64,000 nucleotides of DNA from Herbaspirillum sp. SJZ107 (GCF_006715485.1 NZ_VFNH01000001.1:1426001-1490000), one strand, 5' to 3'. Numbered from the stretch's first letter, positions 9,316-18,325 are shown. Numbers and translations: made by a program. Notes: generated by a model from the letters alone, not told the origin.

Positions 9316-10107
9316 TCAGTACTGGCCGGCCGACGGACCGCGCCAGCGCAGCAGCCGCCGCTCGAGCGCGCCCGCGACAAGGTTGAGGGTAAAGCCGACC
9401 AGCCCGACCACGGCCACGCCGAGCAGCACCTGGTCCATCCACAGGTGTTCGCGGCCGTCGGTCAGCAGGTTGCCGATGCCGATGCCCGAGGTCAGCAGGT
9501 ATTCGGCGCCGAGCGTGGCCAGCCAGGCGTAGATCAGGGCCAGGTGGACACCGGTGAAGATCGAGGGCAGGGCGGCCGGCAGTACCACCCGGCGCAGCAT
9601 CTGGGTGCGCGTGAAGGCAAAGGTGCGCGCCACCTCGACCAGTTCGCGCGGCACGCCGCGGATACCTTCGAAGGTATTCAGCAGCACCGGGAAAAAGGCC
9701 GCCAGCGACAGGAACACCACTTTCGCGGTGTCGCCCAGGCCGAACCACACCGAGATCAGCGGGATCCAGGCGAACAGCGAGATCTGCTTGACCGTGTGCA
9801 GGGTCGGGCCGACCAGGTTTTCCAGCAGGCGCGACAGCCCCAGCGCGGTGCCGGCCGCGAGCCCGGCCAGGCTGCCCAGGGTGAAGCCGGCCAGGTCGCG
9901 CGCCAGCGAGGCGCCCAGCGACAGCCACAGCTGGCCGCTGCCGGACATGCGCACGGCGGTCTCCCAGACCTTGTCGATCGGGACGAACATCACCGTATCG
10001 GTCCAGTGGAAGTGGAACATCGCCCACCACCAGGCCAGCAGCAGGGCCGGCAGCGTGGCGCCACGGACCAGGCGCCGGCGCTCGTCTGCATTCATGAAAA
10101 TCGTCAT
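9316..10107 (-). CDS. ABC transporter permease, SsuC/TauC type (pair 2, second member)
   Basis: A 263-residue inner-membrane permease with the cytoplasmic EAA loop EVARTFAFTRTQMLRRVVLPAA. It resembles the permease at 10976-11767 most closely: both carry KQISLFAW and GAEYLL. The start MTIFMN at 10107 has GGAGGAGA at ideal spacing. A second ATG at 10122 overlaps the upstream stop (TGATG) but has no site of its own, so I did not use it. Confidence 0.9.
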   Translation of the reverse strand: MTIFMNADERRRLVRGATLPALLLAWWWAMFHFHWTDTVMFVPIDKVWETAVRMSGSGQLWLSLGASLARDLAGFTLGSLAGLAAGTALGLSRLLENLVGPTLHTVKQISLFAWIPLISVWFGLGDTAKVVFLSLAAFFPVLLNTFEGIRGVPRELVEVARTFAFTRTQMLRRVVLPAALPSIFTGVHLALIYAWLATLGAEYLLTSGIGIGNLLTDGREHLWMDQVLLGVAVVGLVGFTLNLVAGALERRLLRWRGPSAGQY

Positions 10108-10121
10108 GCGTGTCTCCTCCA

Positions 10122-10964
10122 TCAAAAAGCGTCGCGGCGCCAGCGCAGCAGGCGCGTCTCGATCAAGGCCAGCAGCTTGTCGAGCGCGTAGCCGAAGGCG
10201 CCGACCACCACCACCGCCGCCATCACGACGTCGAGCTGGTACAGCTGGCGGCCGTAGACGATCAGGAAGCCGAGGCCTTCGGACGAGGCCAGCAGCTCGA
10301 CCGCGACCAACGCCAGCCAGGCGTGGGTCAGTCCGTAGCGGATGCCGTTCCAGATCTGCGGCAGCGCCGCCGGCAGCACCACCCGCCGCAGCAGTTGCCA
10401 GCGCGTGAATCCATACACGCGCGCCACCTCGATGAAACGGGTCGGCACGCCCTCCAGCCCTTTGTAGGTGTTCAGCGCGATCGGCATCCCGGCCGCCTTG
10501 GCGATCAGGATGATCTTCAGCGCCTCGCCGATCCCGACCAGCATCATCAGGAGCGGCAGCCAGCCGACCGACGGCACCTGCGCGACCAGGCGGAAGCTCG
10601 GGTACAGGTAGTCGCGCACGCGCGGCGACAGCCCCATGGCGATGCCGAGCACCAGCCCGGCCGCTGCGCCGATCGCGAAGCCGACCAGCACGCGCCACAG
10701 GCTGATCCACAGGTTGTCGGCCAGCTCGCCGCTGCGGACCAGGTCGAGGAAAGTCGCCAGGACCATGCTTGGGGGCGGCAGGATCTGCGGCGGCAGCCAT
10801 TCGAATTCGGCGGCCAGGGTCCAGAGCAGCAGCAGGGCCAGCGGGAAGGGCCAGGACAGCGCGAAGCGGGTCAGTGCCTGGCGGTTCCAGCGCAGGCGGC
10901 GGGTGGGACGCGTTTGTCCCTGCGCCTGTTCCTGTGCCGGCAGTGCAGCAGCGTGTGTATTCAT
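10122..10964 (-). CDS. ABC transporter permease, SsuC/TauC type (pair 2, first member)
   Basis: A 280-residue permease: a cytoplasmic N-terminal tail of about 35 residues, then membrane segments and an EAA loop EVARVYGFTRWQLLRRVVLPAA. Its closest relative in the window is 11778-12629; both share LYPSF, GIGEALK, NTY and LLASSEG at matching places. The start MNTHAA at 10964 is preceded by GGGAG at good spacing; an ATG two codons earlier lies too close to that site. It is 11 bases downstream of the previous permease stop. Confidence 0.9.
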   Translation of the reverse strand: MNTHAAALPAQEQAQGQTRPTRRLRWNRQALTRFALSWPFPLALLLLWTLAAEFEWLPPQILPPPSMVLATFLDLVRSGELADNLWISLWRVLVGFAIGAAAGLVLGIAMGLSPRVRDYLYPSFRLVAQVPSVGWLPLLMMLVGIGEALKIILIAKAAGMPIALNTYKGLEGVPTRFIEVARVYGFTRWQLLRRVVLPAALPQIWNGIRYGLTHAWLALVAVELLASSEGLGFLIVYGRQLYQLDVVMAAVVVVGAFGYALDKLLALIETRLLRWRRDAF

Positions 10965-10975
10965 GCGCATCTCCC

Positions 10976-11767
10976 TCAGTGTCCCGACCCATGTTCCGGC
11001 CCGCGCCAGTGCAGCACGCGGGCTTCGAGCGACGCCGCAGCACGGTTCAGCGCCATCCCGACCACGCCGATCAGCAGCATGCCGACGATGATCAGCTCGA
11101 CGTGGAAGCCGGCCTTGCCGCGGATGACGACGCTGCCGATGCCGTGCGCCGCGCTGCCCAGCAGGTATTCGGCGCCGATGGTGGCGAGCCAGGCGTACAG
11201 CAGGGCCAGGTGCAGGCCGGTGGCGATCTGCGGCGCGGCGGCCGGCAGCACCAGGCGCCAGCTGCGCTGCCAGCGCGTGAAACCGAGCACGCGCGCCACC
11301 TCGAACTGGGCGCGCCCGACGCTGCGCACGCCTTCGAAGGTGCCCAGCGCCACCGGATAGAAGGCGGACAGCGCGACGAACAGGATCTTGGCGGCTTCGC
11401 CGGTGCCGAGCCAGGTCGACAGCAGCGGCAGCCAGGCGAACAGGGAGATCTGCTTGAGCGTGTGGAAGGTCGGGCCCACCAGCCGCTCGGCCCAGCGCGA
11501 CACGCCCAGCAACAGGCCGAGCAGGATGCCGGCCGCACTGCCGGCGGCAAAGCCGGCCAGGTCGCGCAGCAGGCTGGCCTGGAGCCCGGCCAGCAGTTCG
11601 CCGCCGGTGATCACTTTCGAGGCGGTGGCGAGGACGGCGCCGGGCGGCACGATCAGCCTGGTGTTCACCAGCTGCAGCGCGGTCAGGGCATACCACAGCG
11701 CCAGCAGGGCCAGCGGCAGCACCAGGCCGCGCAGGTCGGCTTGGCGTAGTTTGTATACGAGATTCAT
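10976..11767 (-). CDS. ABC transporter permease, SsuC/TauC type (pair 1, second member)
   Basis: A 263-residue inner-membrane permease. The EAA loop reads EVARVLGFTRWQRSWRLVLPAA. It pairs in sequence with 9316-10107 (same length, shared GPT-x-HT-x-KQISLFAW and WLAT-x-GAEYLL). It lies 10 bases after the stop of 11778-12629, inside one long operon. The two pairs most simply arose by tandem duplication of a two-permease unit, each pair probably forming a heterodimeric channel. Confidence 0.9.
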   Translation of the reverse strand: MNLVYKLRQADLRGLVLPLALLALWYALTALQLVNTRLIVPPGAVLATASKVITGGELLAGLQASLLRDLAGFAAGSAAGILLGLLLGVSRWAERLVGPTFHTLKQISLFAWLPLLSTWLGTGEAAKILFVALSAFYPVALGTFEGVRSVGRAQFEVARVLGFTRWQRSWRLVLPAAAPQIATGLHLALLYAWLATIGAEYLLGSAAHGIGSVVIRGKAGFHVELIIVGMLLIGVVGMALNRAAASLEARVLHWRGPEHGSGH

Positions 11768-11777
11768 GACAGGTTCC

Positions 11778-12629
11778 TCAGTAGGCGCGCCGCTGCCAGC
11801 CCTGCACGCGCGCTTCGCCCCAGGCCAGCAGGCGGTCGAGCACGATGCCGACGGTGCCGACGGCCAGCATGCCGACTACCACGATGTCGAGCTGCAGCAA
11901 TTGGCGGCCCCACACCATCAGGTAGCCGATGCCTTCGCTCGACGCCAGCAGTTCGACGAACACCAGCGCCAGCCAGCCCTGCATCACGCCCTGGCGCAAG
12001 CCGCTGAAGATGCCGCCGGCGGCCGCCGGCAGCACCAGGCGCCGGATCGTCTGCGCAAGGCTGAAGCGGTAGACCGCGGCCACTTCCAGCAGCGCGCGCG
12101 GGATGTTGCGGATGCCCTGGTAGGTGTTGACGGCCACCGGCACCACCACCGCGATCGAGATCGCCGACACCTTGAGCGCCTCGCCGATGCCGGCGAAGAT
12201 GATCAGCAGCGGCACCCAGCCGATCACCGGGAATTGCGCCGCCAGCTGGAAGCTCGGGTACAGGTAGGCCCTGGCGGCGGGCGAGATCCCCATCACCGTG
12301 CCGAGCAGCAGGCCGCCGCCGCCGCCGAACAGCAGGCTCCAGCCAAGGCGCTTCAGGCTGATCGCCAGGTTCAGGGTCAGGTCGCCGTTCTGCCACAGCT
12401 CGACCAGCGAGTCGCGCACCAGCGCCGGTGGCGGCAGGATCTGCTCGGCGAGCCAGTGGCGCTCGACCGCGTATTGCCACAGGCCGAGCAGCAGCAGCGG
12501 CAGCACCAGGCCGGCGGCCAGTGCCAGGAGGCGCGCGCCCAGCGCCGGCGCCAGGGTGCGCCAGGGCGCTGGCGGCGCGCTTGCCGCGGCAGGCGCCGTG
12601 TAGGGAGCGGAGGTGGAAGCCGTGTTCAT
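11778..12629 (-). CDS. ABC transporter permease, SsuC/TauC type (pair 1, first member)
   Basis: A 283-residue permease with an Ala/Pro-rich cytoplasmic N-terminus (about 40 residues), several membrane segments, and an EAA-type loop EVAAVYRFSLAQTIRRLVLPAA. It shares LYPSF, GIGEALK, NTYQG and ELLASSEGIGYL with the permease at 10122-10964. It follows the copy-A binding protein by 21 bases and is followed by its presumed partner after 10 bases. Confidence 0.9.
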   Translation of the reverse strand: MNTASTSAPYTAPAAASAPPAPWRTLAPALGARLLALAAGLVLPLLLLGLWQYAVERHWLAEQILPPPALVRDSLVELWQNGDLTLNLAISLKRLGWSLLFGGGGGLLLGTVMGISPAARAYLYPSFQLAAQFPVIGWVPLLIIFAGIGEALKVSAISIAVVVPVAVNTYQGIRNIPRALLEVAAVYRFSLAQTIRRLVLPAAAGGIFSGLRQGVMQGWLALVFVELLASSEGIGYLMVWGRQLLQLDIVVVGMLAVGTVGIVLDRLLAWGEARVQGWQRRAY

Positions 12630-12650
12630 GTCGTCACCGGGTCCAGGTAG

Positions 12651-13739
12651 TTACTTCTGCGCGACCTTGGGCTTGCCGGCCGCATTGAACTCCGGCCAGT
12701 AGCCTTCCAGCTTGAGTTCCTTGAGCGCCGTGTTCAGGTATTGCGGCGCCAGCCAGCCGTTGAGGTCGACGTCGCGCCGGATCAGCTTGAACTCCTTGGC
12801 CTGCACGATCGATTTCTTCAGGTTGTCGACGAAGTAGTCGTCGAGCAGCGGCGACAGGCGCCACTTGAGCGGGGTGTCGGCGAAGGTCTTCTGGTATTCG
12901 TAATAGCTGGTGCCGGAGTTGGCCCACAGCTTGTACTGCGCCTCGCGGTTCTTTTCGTCCGAGCTCCAGGCCGCGACCTTGATCAGGGCCGTGACCACGC
13001 GCTGCACGATGTCCGGGTACTTGCGCTCGAACTCTTCCGACACCCAGAACACGCCCTGCGAGGTCAGGTCCGGGTCCGGTCCGGTTTCGTAGATCAGCTT
13101 GCCCACGCCGCGCGCCGCCAGGTCAAAGGGTGCGATGAAGCCGGCCTCGACGTCCTTGGTGGCGATGGCCGCGCGCAGCGTGTCGCCGTCCATGCTGACC
13201 GTCTTGAAGTCGCGCTCGGTCAGGCCGTGCTTTTTCAGGATGCGGCCGAGGGCCAGCTGGCTGGCGGTGCCCTTGAACACGGCCAGGCGCTTGCCCTTCA
13301 GGTCTTCCAGCGACTTGGCCTGCGAGTCGATCGGACCGGTGATGTAGGACGAGCCGAAGCGCGTGTACGAGAACAGGATTTTCGTGCGCAGTCCGGTCGA
13401 GCGGCCGATGATGATCGGCAGGTCGCCATGGTGGGCGAAGTCGGCCAGGCCGTTTGCCAGCTGTTCGTTGGTGGCCGGGCCGGCGCCGGGGTTGAAGGTC
13501 CACTGGATCTTGATGCCGTCCTTGGCGAATTCCTTTTCGAGCACGCCCTGCTGGTGGGCGGTCGAGATGATGGTGCCGCCGGTGATCGGGCGGCCGCCGG
13601 TGCCGGCGCCCGAATACGAGATGCGGATGATTTTCGGCTTGTCCTGGGCCTGGGCCGCCGTCGGCAGCGCAAGGGCCAGGCTGCCGGCCGCGATGAGGCC
13701 CAGCAGTGCGGCGAAGGGTTTGAAGCGTGCGAGAGTCAT
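12651..13739 (-). CDS. ABC transporter substrate-binding protein, SsuA/NitT/TauT type (copy A)
   Basis: A 362-residue periplasmic protein with a signal peptide ending near AQAQDKP (about residue 33). The segment NPGAGPATNEQLANGLADFAHHGDLP parallels copy B, and the pair also share the C-terminal ALKELKL-x-x-YWP. GGAAA lies before the ATG. It sits between the porin (38-base gap) and the first permease, the usual place for the main binding protein. The ligand is not readable; organosulfonate is the best guess because of the sigma-54 activator, FMN monooxygenase and TauD-type enzyme alongside. Confidence 0.9.
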   Translation of the reverse strand: MTLARFKPFAALLGLIAAGSLALALPTAAQAQDKPKIIRISYSGAGTGGRPITGGTIISTAHQQGVLEKEFAKDGIKIQWTFNPGAGPATNEQLANGLADFAHHGDLPIIIGRSTGLRTKILFSYTRFGSSYITGPIDSQAKSLEDLKGKRLAVFKGTASQLALGRILKKHGLTERDFKTVSMDGDTLRAAIATKDVEAGFIAPFDLAARGVGKLIYETGPDPDLTSQGVFWVSEEFERKYPDIVQRVVTALIKVAAWSSDEKNREAQYKLWANSGTSYYEYQKTFADTPLKWRLSPLLDDYFVDNLKKSIVQAKEFKLIRRDVDLNGWLAPQYLNTALKELKLEGYWPEFNAAGKPKVAQK

Positions 13740-13777
13740 GTGGTTTCCGATGTGATTGAGGCGGATGCGGTGCGTGC

Positions 13778-15247
13778 TCAGAAGCCGAACTGGAACTGCG
13801 CCAGCAGCTCTTTCGAATTGCGTACGGCCGGGTTCTCGTACTGGTAATAGTTCAGGTTGAGCTGGAACTTGGTGGTCTCGGCGAAGAACAGGTTGAAGCC
13901 GGCGGTCGAGATCTTGCTCTTGTCGCGCACGGCGGCCAGGTTCGGGTCCCAGATGTCGTAGCGCGCGAACAGCTGGTAGGACTTGGGCCAGTAATCGTCG
14001 TACTTGGCCTGGGCCCGCGAACTGGCCACCCATTGTTCGCCCCAGGTGTAGAAGGCGGTCAGGTACTGGCCGCGCGACTTGATGTCGGGACCGTTGGCGG
14101 CAACGCCGTCGCGGCCTTCCGCGTATTCGTAGGTAATGCCGAAGGGCGCGTGGTTGTAATAGATGTCGGCGCCGTAGCGGTCGCGTCGGCCCTGGCCGCT
14201 GACCGTGGTCGAATTACCGGTGACCAGGTTCTTCTTGCCTTTGTAGGCCGAGAGGCCGAACTTCAGCTCCCGGAACAGGCTGTAGTAATCGACCGGCAGC
14301 GTGAACGCGACGCGCCCGATCCAGTCCTTGCCGTTGTTGTCGTCCGACTTGTTCGGACCGCTGCCGTTGACCACGCCGAGCGCGTACTCGAGCAGCGGCG
14401 CGCGGTAGTTGAAGCCGTAGTCGACGTAGGGGTCGTAGTCGCCGCGCACGATCAGGCCGATCTGGCGCGTGCCGACGCCCAGGCCGCCCAGGAACTGGGC
14501 GTTGTTGATCACCGGGCGCAGTTCCTCGCCGATCTGGGCTTCCAGGCCGAACGGGATCTGCTGCTGGCCGAAGCTCAGGGTCAGGCGCGGGTCTTCCAGC
14601 CCGGTCAGGGTCGGGAAGGGACTGTAGCGCACGTAGGCGTCGGTCACGTTCAGCTGGCTGCCGTCGGTGGCCGGGCTGTTCCTGGCGTAGGCGAAGGCAA
14701 GCCGGTAATCGAGGTTGCGGCCTTCCGAATAGTCGCGGTACAGGCTGCCCGCAAAGTTGAGCGTGGCCTGCGGGATGTCGAAGCTCGAATTGCGGTTGGT
14801 GGCGACGCTCGAGGTGCCCGTGCGAACCGACGGGGTCTGGGCGCTGGCGCGTGCCTGCACGCTGCCACCGATGGTGGTGCCGCGCGTGGTGAGCGCGGTC
14901 TTGGTCTCGCGGCTGCGCTTCTGTTCGTACTTGTAGTTTTCGAGGTCGGTGCGCAGGCCGTCGATGTCGTTCTTGGTCGCGATGTCGACTTTTTCGCCGG
15001 CGCTGCCGATGGTTTCCGAGGTGATGGTCTGGGTGCCGCTGGCCTGGTCCTGCACGGCGCCAACCGCGGCCTGGCCCGGTACCGCCTGCGCCTGGCCGGC
15101 CTGCACCTGCTTCTGCAGGGCGCTGACCACGGCCTTGAGTTCCTCGATCTGGCGCTGCAATTCCTCGTTGCTCTGGCCTGCTGCCTGGGTGGCGCCGGCG
15201 ATGGTCAACAGACCTGCGCCGATTATTTTTTTAGGTAGATGCTTCAA
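13778..15247 (-). CDS. Coiled-coil porin (phosphate-selective porin O/P-like), first gene of the uptake operon
   Basis: A 489-residue outer-membrane protein. After a signal peptide (about 1-23) comes a trimer-forming coiled coil (SNEELQRQIEELKAVVSALQ, about 26-45), then a barrel of alternating strands ending in Phe (LLAQFQFGF). The start is TTG at 15247: AGGAG lies 6-7 bases upstream, and the usual signal peptide begins there (MKHLPKK). A sigma-54 promoter lies about 40 bases upstream. The gene heads a run of ten same-strand genes to 5258 with gaps of at most 38 bases, so outer-membrane entry, periplasmic capture and import would be made together. Confidence 0.85.
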   Translation of the reverse strand: MKHLPKKIIGAGLLTIAGATQAAGQSNEELQRQIEELKAVVSALQKQVQAGQAQAVPGQAAVGAVQDQASGTQTITSETIGSAGEKVDIATKNDIDGLRTDLENYKYEQKRSRETKTALTTRGTTIGGSVQARASAQTPSVRTGTSSVATNRNSSFDIPQATLNFAGSLYRDYSEGRNLDYRLAFAYARNSPATDGSQLNVTDAYVRYSPFPTLTGLEDPRLTLSFGQQQIPFGLEAQIGEELRPVINNAQFLGGLGVGTRQIGLIVRGDYDPYVDYGFNYRAPLLEYALGVVNGSGPNKSDDNNGKDWIGRVAFTLPVDYYSLFRELKFGLSAYKGKKNLVTGNSTTVSGQGRRDRYGADIYYNHAPFGITYEYAEGRDGVAANGPDIKSRGQYLTAFYTWGEQWVASSRAQAKYDDYWPKSYQLFARYDIWDPNLAAVRDKSKISTAGFNLFFAETTKFQLNLNYYQYENPAVRNSKELLAQFQFGF

Positions 15248-15284
15248 ACACTGCTCCTGTCGTCTTGGTGCCTGCTCTTTGTTT

Positions 15285-15300
15285 TGCAGGATTCATGCCA
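15285..15300 (-). promoter_or_regulatory. Sigma-54 promoter of the porin-ABC operon
   Basis: Read on the minus strand: TGGCAT-GAATC-CTGCA, with GG and GC separated by exactly 10 bases as required for -24/-12 elements. The start point would be near 15275, giving a leader of about 28 nt to the TTG start at 15247. The -24 element overlaps a perfect 14-bp palindrome (GCCATCCGGATGGC, 15297-15310). Confidence 0.75.
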
Positions 15301-15388
15301 TCCGGATGGCGTGTTTTTTCGGGTTTTTCAGGGCACGGCTGTCGCCGCCCCAGCAGCCGGCCAACAGTTGCGGGCCCGGCGCCGGCGC

Positions 15389-15409
15389 GGCTGCTGCAAA
15401 GCCAACAGT
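15389..15409 (-). promoter_or_regulatory. Candidate enhancer (UAS) for the sigma-54 activator
   Basis: Minus strand: ACTGTTGGCT-TTGCAG-CAGCC. The ten-base and five-base parts are identical to the site at 18432-18452 upstream of the second sigma-54 promoter. It lies about 90-110 bases upstream of the -24 element, a usual enhancer distance, and overlaps the 3' end of the monooxygenase gene. A partial copy (ACTGTTGGC, 15360-15368) lies closer to the promoter. Confidence 0.55.
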
Positions 15410-16764
15410 CAGGCGGCCTTGGCCTGCTGCACGCTGAACAGGTTCTGCGGCTTGTCCAGCCCGAGGTTTTCGCGCAGCGTCGTGCCTTCGTACGCGGTGC
15501 GGAACAGGCCGCGCCGCTGCAATTCGGGAATCACCAGTTCGACGAAGTCGTCCAGCGAGGCCGGCAGCACCGGCGGCATCACGTTGAAGCCGTCGGCGGC
15601 GCCGTTCTCGAACCAGCGCTGCATCTCGTCGGCGATCTTTTGCGGCGTGCCGACCACGACCCAGTGTCCGCGCGCGCCGGCCAGGTATTCGTACAGCTGG
15701 CGCACCGTGAACTGTTCGCGCCGCGCCAGCTCGATCACCACGTGGTGGCGGCTGTTGCGGCCCGCTGCCGGCGTCGGGTAGTAGGGCGGCGGCGCATCGA
15801 GATCCCAGGACGCGATGTCCTCGCCCGGCCAGAAGCGCGCGATGGTGGCCAGGCCGACCGACGGGTGGATCAGCGCCTGCAGCTCGGCCCATTTGGCATC
15901 GGCTTCTTCCTGGGTGCGGCCCACCACCGGCGAGATCCCGGGCAGTACCAGCAGCTGCTCGGGGCGGCGTCCATATTTCGCCAGCCGCCCCTTGACGTCG
16001 CGGTAAAAGGCCTGCGCCTCTTCCAAACTGGTCCAGGCGGTGAAGATCGCTTCGGCGGTGGCGGCGGCCAGCTCGCGGCCCGGTTCCGACGACCCGGCCT
16101 GCACGATCACCGGCTGGCCCTGCGGCGAGCGCTCGAGGTTGAGCGGTCCGGACACCTTCAGGTATTTGCCGACGTGGTTCAGGGCGTGCAGCTTGTCCGG
16201 GTCGAAGTAGATGCCGCTTTCCTGGTCGCGGATGAAGGCGTCGTCTTCGAAGCTGTCCCACAGGCCCTTCACGACGTCGAGGAATTCATGCGCCTTTTCG
16301 TAGCGGACTTCCGGGTCCGGATGCTTGTCCAGGCCGAAGTTGCCGTACACGTTTTCGGAGCCGGTGGTCACCACGTTCCACGCCGCGCGGCCCTTGCTGA
16401 TGTGGTCGAGCGAAGCGAACTTGCGCGCCAGCAGGAAGGGGTCTTCATAGGTGGTCGATGCGGTGGCGACGAAGCCGATGTGCTTCGTCACCGCCGACAG
16501 CGCCGCCCACAGCGTCACCGGTTCGAAATACGAGATCCGGCCCTGGCGGCTGAAGGCCTCCACGCTGTCCTGCTGTTGCTGCACGCCCGGGCTGTCGGCC
16601 ACGAACACCTGGTCGAACAGGCCGCGCTCGGCGGTCTGGGCGAGGCGGATATAGTGGTCGATGTTGACGCCGGCGTCGGCCTGCGAGCCGGGGTGGCGCC
16701 ATGCGGCGATGTGGTGGCCGGTGGCCATGATGAAGGCGCCGAGGCGCATCTTGCGCTGAGCCAT
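15409..16764 (-). CDS. NtaA/SnaA/DszA/DmoA-family FMN-dependent monooxygenase
   Basis: A 451-residue bacterial-luciferase-fold enzyme. The N-terminus (RLGAFIMATGHHIAAWRHP), the segment YIRLAQTAERGLFDQVFVAD (about 37-56) and RISYFEPVTLWAALSAVT are typical of this subfamily, which uses FMNH2 and oxygen to cleave C-S or C-N bonds (dimethylsulfide, dibenzothiophene sulfone, nitrilotriacetate). The exact substrate cannot be read. GGGAGAA precedes the ATG. It follows the amidohydrolase by 31 bases and would share its sigma-54 promoter. Reduced flavin must come from a separate reductase, possibly the nitroreductase at 7613-8446. Confidence 0.88.
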   Translation of the reverse strand: MAQRKMRLGAFIMATGHHIAAWRHPGSQADAGVNIDHYIRLAQTAERGLFDQVFVADSPGVQQQQDSVEAFSRQGRISYFEPVTLWAALSAVTKHIGFVATASTTYEDPFLLARKFASLDHISKGRAAWNVVTTGSENVYGNFGLDKHPDPEVRYEKAHEFLDVVKGLWDSFEDDAFIRDQESGIYFDPDKLHALNHVGKYLKVSGPLNLERSPQGQPVIVQAGSSEPGRELAAATAEAIFTAWTSLEEAQAFYRDVKGRLAKYGRRPEQLLVLPGISPVVGRTQEEADAKWAELQALIHPSVGLATIARFWPGEDIASWDLDAPPPYYPTPAAGRNSRHHVVIELARREQFTVRQLYEYLAGARGHWVVVGTPQKIADEMQRWFENGAADGFNVMPPVLPASLDDFVELVIPELQRRGLFRTAYEGTTLRENLGLDKPQNLFSVQQAKAA

Positions 16765-16795
16765 AAAGGGTTCTCCCTGTTATAAGTGATGGATG

Positions 16796-18325
16796 TCAGG
16801 TGCGCGCCGGTGCCGCCGCAGCCAGCTTGGCCTCGACCGCGGTGCCCTTGAAGAAGTCGGGATTGGCCTCGGTGTACAGCCGGTACGGGTTGGCGAACAC
16901 GTAGGCCTTGAAGTCGGCTTCGCCGATGACCCCGTGTTCGACCAGGCCCCACGCTTCGGCCAGCGCATCGGTCAGGTCGGGCACGTCCCAGTGGCCGACG
17001 TCGGACGAATAGATGGCGTTGATCTTGGTGCCGAGCGGGTTGGCCTTGTCGTTGAAGGCGGTGGCGATGGTGCGGTCGTCGGATTCGGAGCCGAAGAAGA
17101 AGCTGTCGACCCATTGCTTCTTGATGTCCTCGGCGCCCTGGATGCCGGCGGCGGCGAAGTCTTCGAGTTCGTCGGCCTGCGGCTGGCGCGCGCCTTTCGT
17201 GTAGTGGGCGCCGAGCGTGTCGCGGATCAGGTCTTCGCCCTCGATCGGGCGGCCCTTGGTAAGGTCCTGGCCGTAGCGCGCGAACAGCTCGGTCAGCAGG
17301 GCACGGTCGGTGGCGGCCGGGTCGTAGTTCTTCAGGCCTTCGAGGCTGCGCTTTTCCCAGCGGTCGACCAGGTGGGTGAACACGCGCGCCCCCCAGTCGG
17401 CGCCGCCTTCGAGCAGGCCCACGCGCAGCTGCGGGAAGCGGCGCGTCACGCCGCCGAAGAACAGGGCCTTGGCAAAGGCTTCGGAGCCGTCGGCGAAGTG
17501 GCCGATGTGGTTGTGCATGTAATTGCTGATCGAGCTGCGCCCGGTCCAGCCCTGGCTGCCGTAGTGGGTCAGGATCGGCACGCCCAGTTCCACCGCCTTG
17601 GCCCAGAACGGGTCGTAGTCGTATTCGCTGTCGATGCCGTAGAAGTCCTGGTAGGAGATGTACTTCTGCAGTTCCGGATGCTGGTCGGCCGGGTACTTGT
17701 CGGCCAGCGCGCGGATCGGGCGGCGCACGCTGCCGGCGATGTTGACGGCCTTCAGGCCCAGGGTCTTGACCGCGAATTCGAGTTCGGCGATGCCTTCTTC
17801 CGGCGTGTTCAGGGCGATGCCCGCCACCGGCGTCAGGCGGTCGCTGTACTTGCGGTACAGGTCGGCATGGTAGTGGTTGACGGCGCGCTGCAGCGCGGTG
17901 CGGTGGTCCTTGTCGCGCACGCCGAGCGGCGCCAGCACGTTGTTCGGGAACAGGATCGAATAATCTGAACCCTGTTCTTCCTGGCGCTCGTACAGCAGTT
18001 CCGGCAGGTGGTAGGTGGCGACGTCCAGCGTGTTCCTGGTCACGCGCGCCCACCACGGCGCGCGGATGGTGCGGTAGTACTGCCGTTCTTCCGGCGTCTG
18101 TTCGTACCAGCTCTTGCCGTTGCCGATGCCGCCGCGGCCGATGCGCGCGGCGGAGGCCTTGCGCAGCGCGTCGACCAGGTGCACGCCGCCGTAGTTGGCG
18201 ACATAGTCTTCGAGGTCGGGGGTGTAGTCGTTGGTATGGACGTCGGTGTCGATGACCGGGTAATCCAGTCTCTGCTTGACGGCGACGGAGGGCGAGGCGT
18301 TGAGGCGGCTGAGGCGATCGTTCAC
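16796..18325 (-). CDS. Amidohydrolase family protein (ACMSD-like, amidohydrolase 2)
   Basis: A 509-residue metal-dependent hydrolase or decarboxylase. The first metal site looks like VIDTDVHTND (about 21-30), where other members have DxH. Later, ILTHYGSQG and the GLLEGGADW stretch supply further expected positions, and an Asp near the end (SSDVGHWDVPD) fits the last ligand. The start is GTG at 18325 with GGAGA about 7 bases upstream. The gene is first behind a sigma-54 promoter and its message should run into the FMN monooxygenase. The substrate is unknown. Confidence 0.82.
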   Translation of the reverse strand: MNDRLSRLNASPSVAVKQRLDYPVIDTDVHTNDYTPDLEDYVANYGGVHLVDALRKASAARIGRGGIGNGKSWYEQTPEERQYYRTIRAPWWARVTRNTLDVATYHLPELLYERQEEQGSDYSILFPNNVLAPLGVRDKDHRTALQRAVNHYHADLYRKYSDRLTPVAGIALNTPEEGIAELEFAVKTLGLKAVNIAGSVRRPIRALADKYPADQHPELQKYISYQDFYGIDSEYDYDPFWAKAVELGVPILTHYGSQGWTGRSSISNYMHNHIGHFADGSEAFAKALFFGGVTRRFPQLRVGLLEGGADWGARVFTHLVDRWEKRSLEGLKNYDPAATDRALLTELFARYGQDLTKGRPIEGEDLIRDTLGAHYTKGARQPQADELEDFAAAGIQGAEDIKKQWVDSFFFGSESDDRTIATAFNDKANPLGTKINAIYSSDVGHWDVPDLTDALAEAWGLVEHGVIGEADFKAYVFANPYRLYTEANPDFFKGTAVEAKLAAAAPART

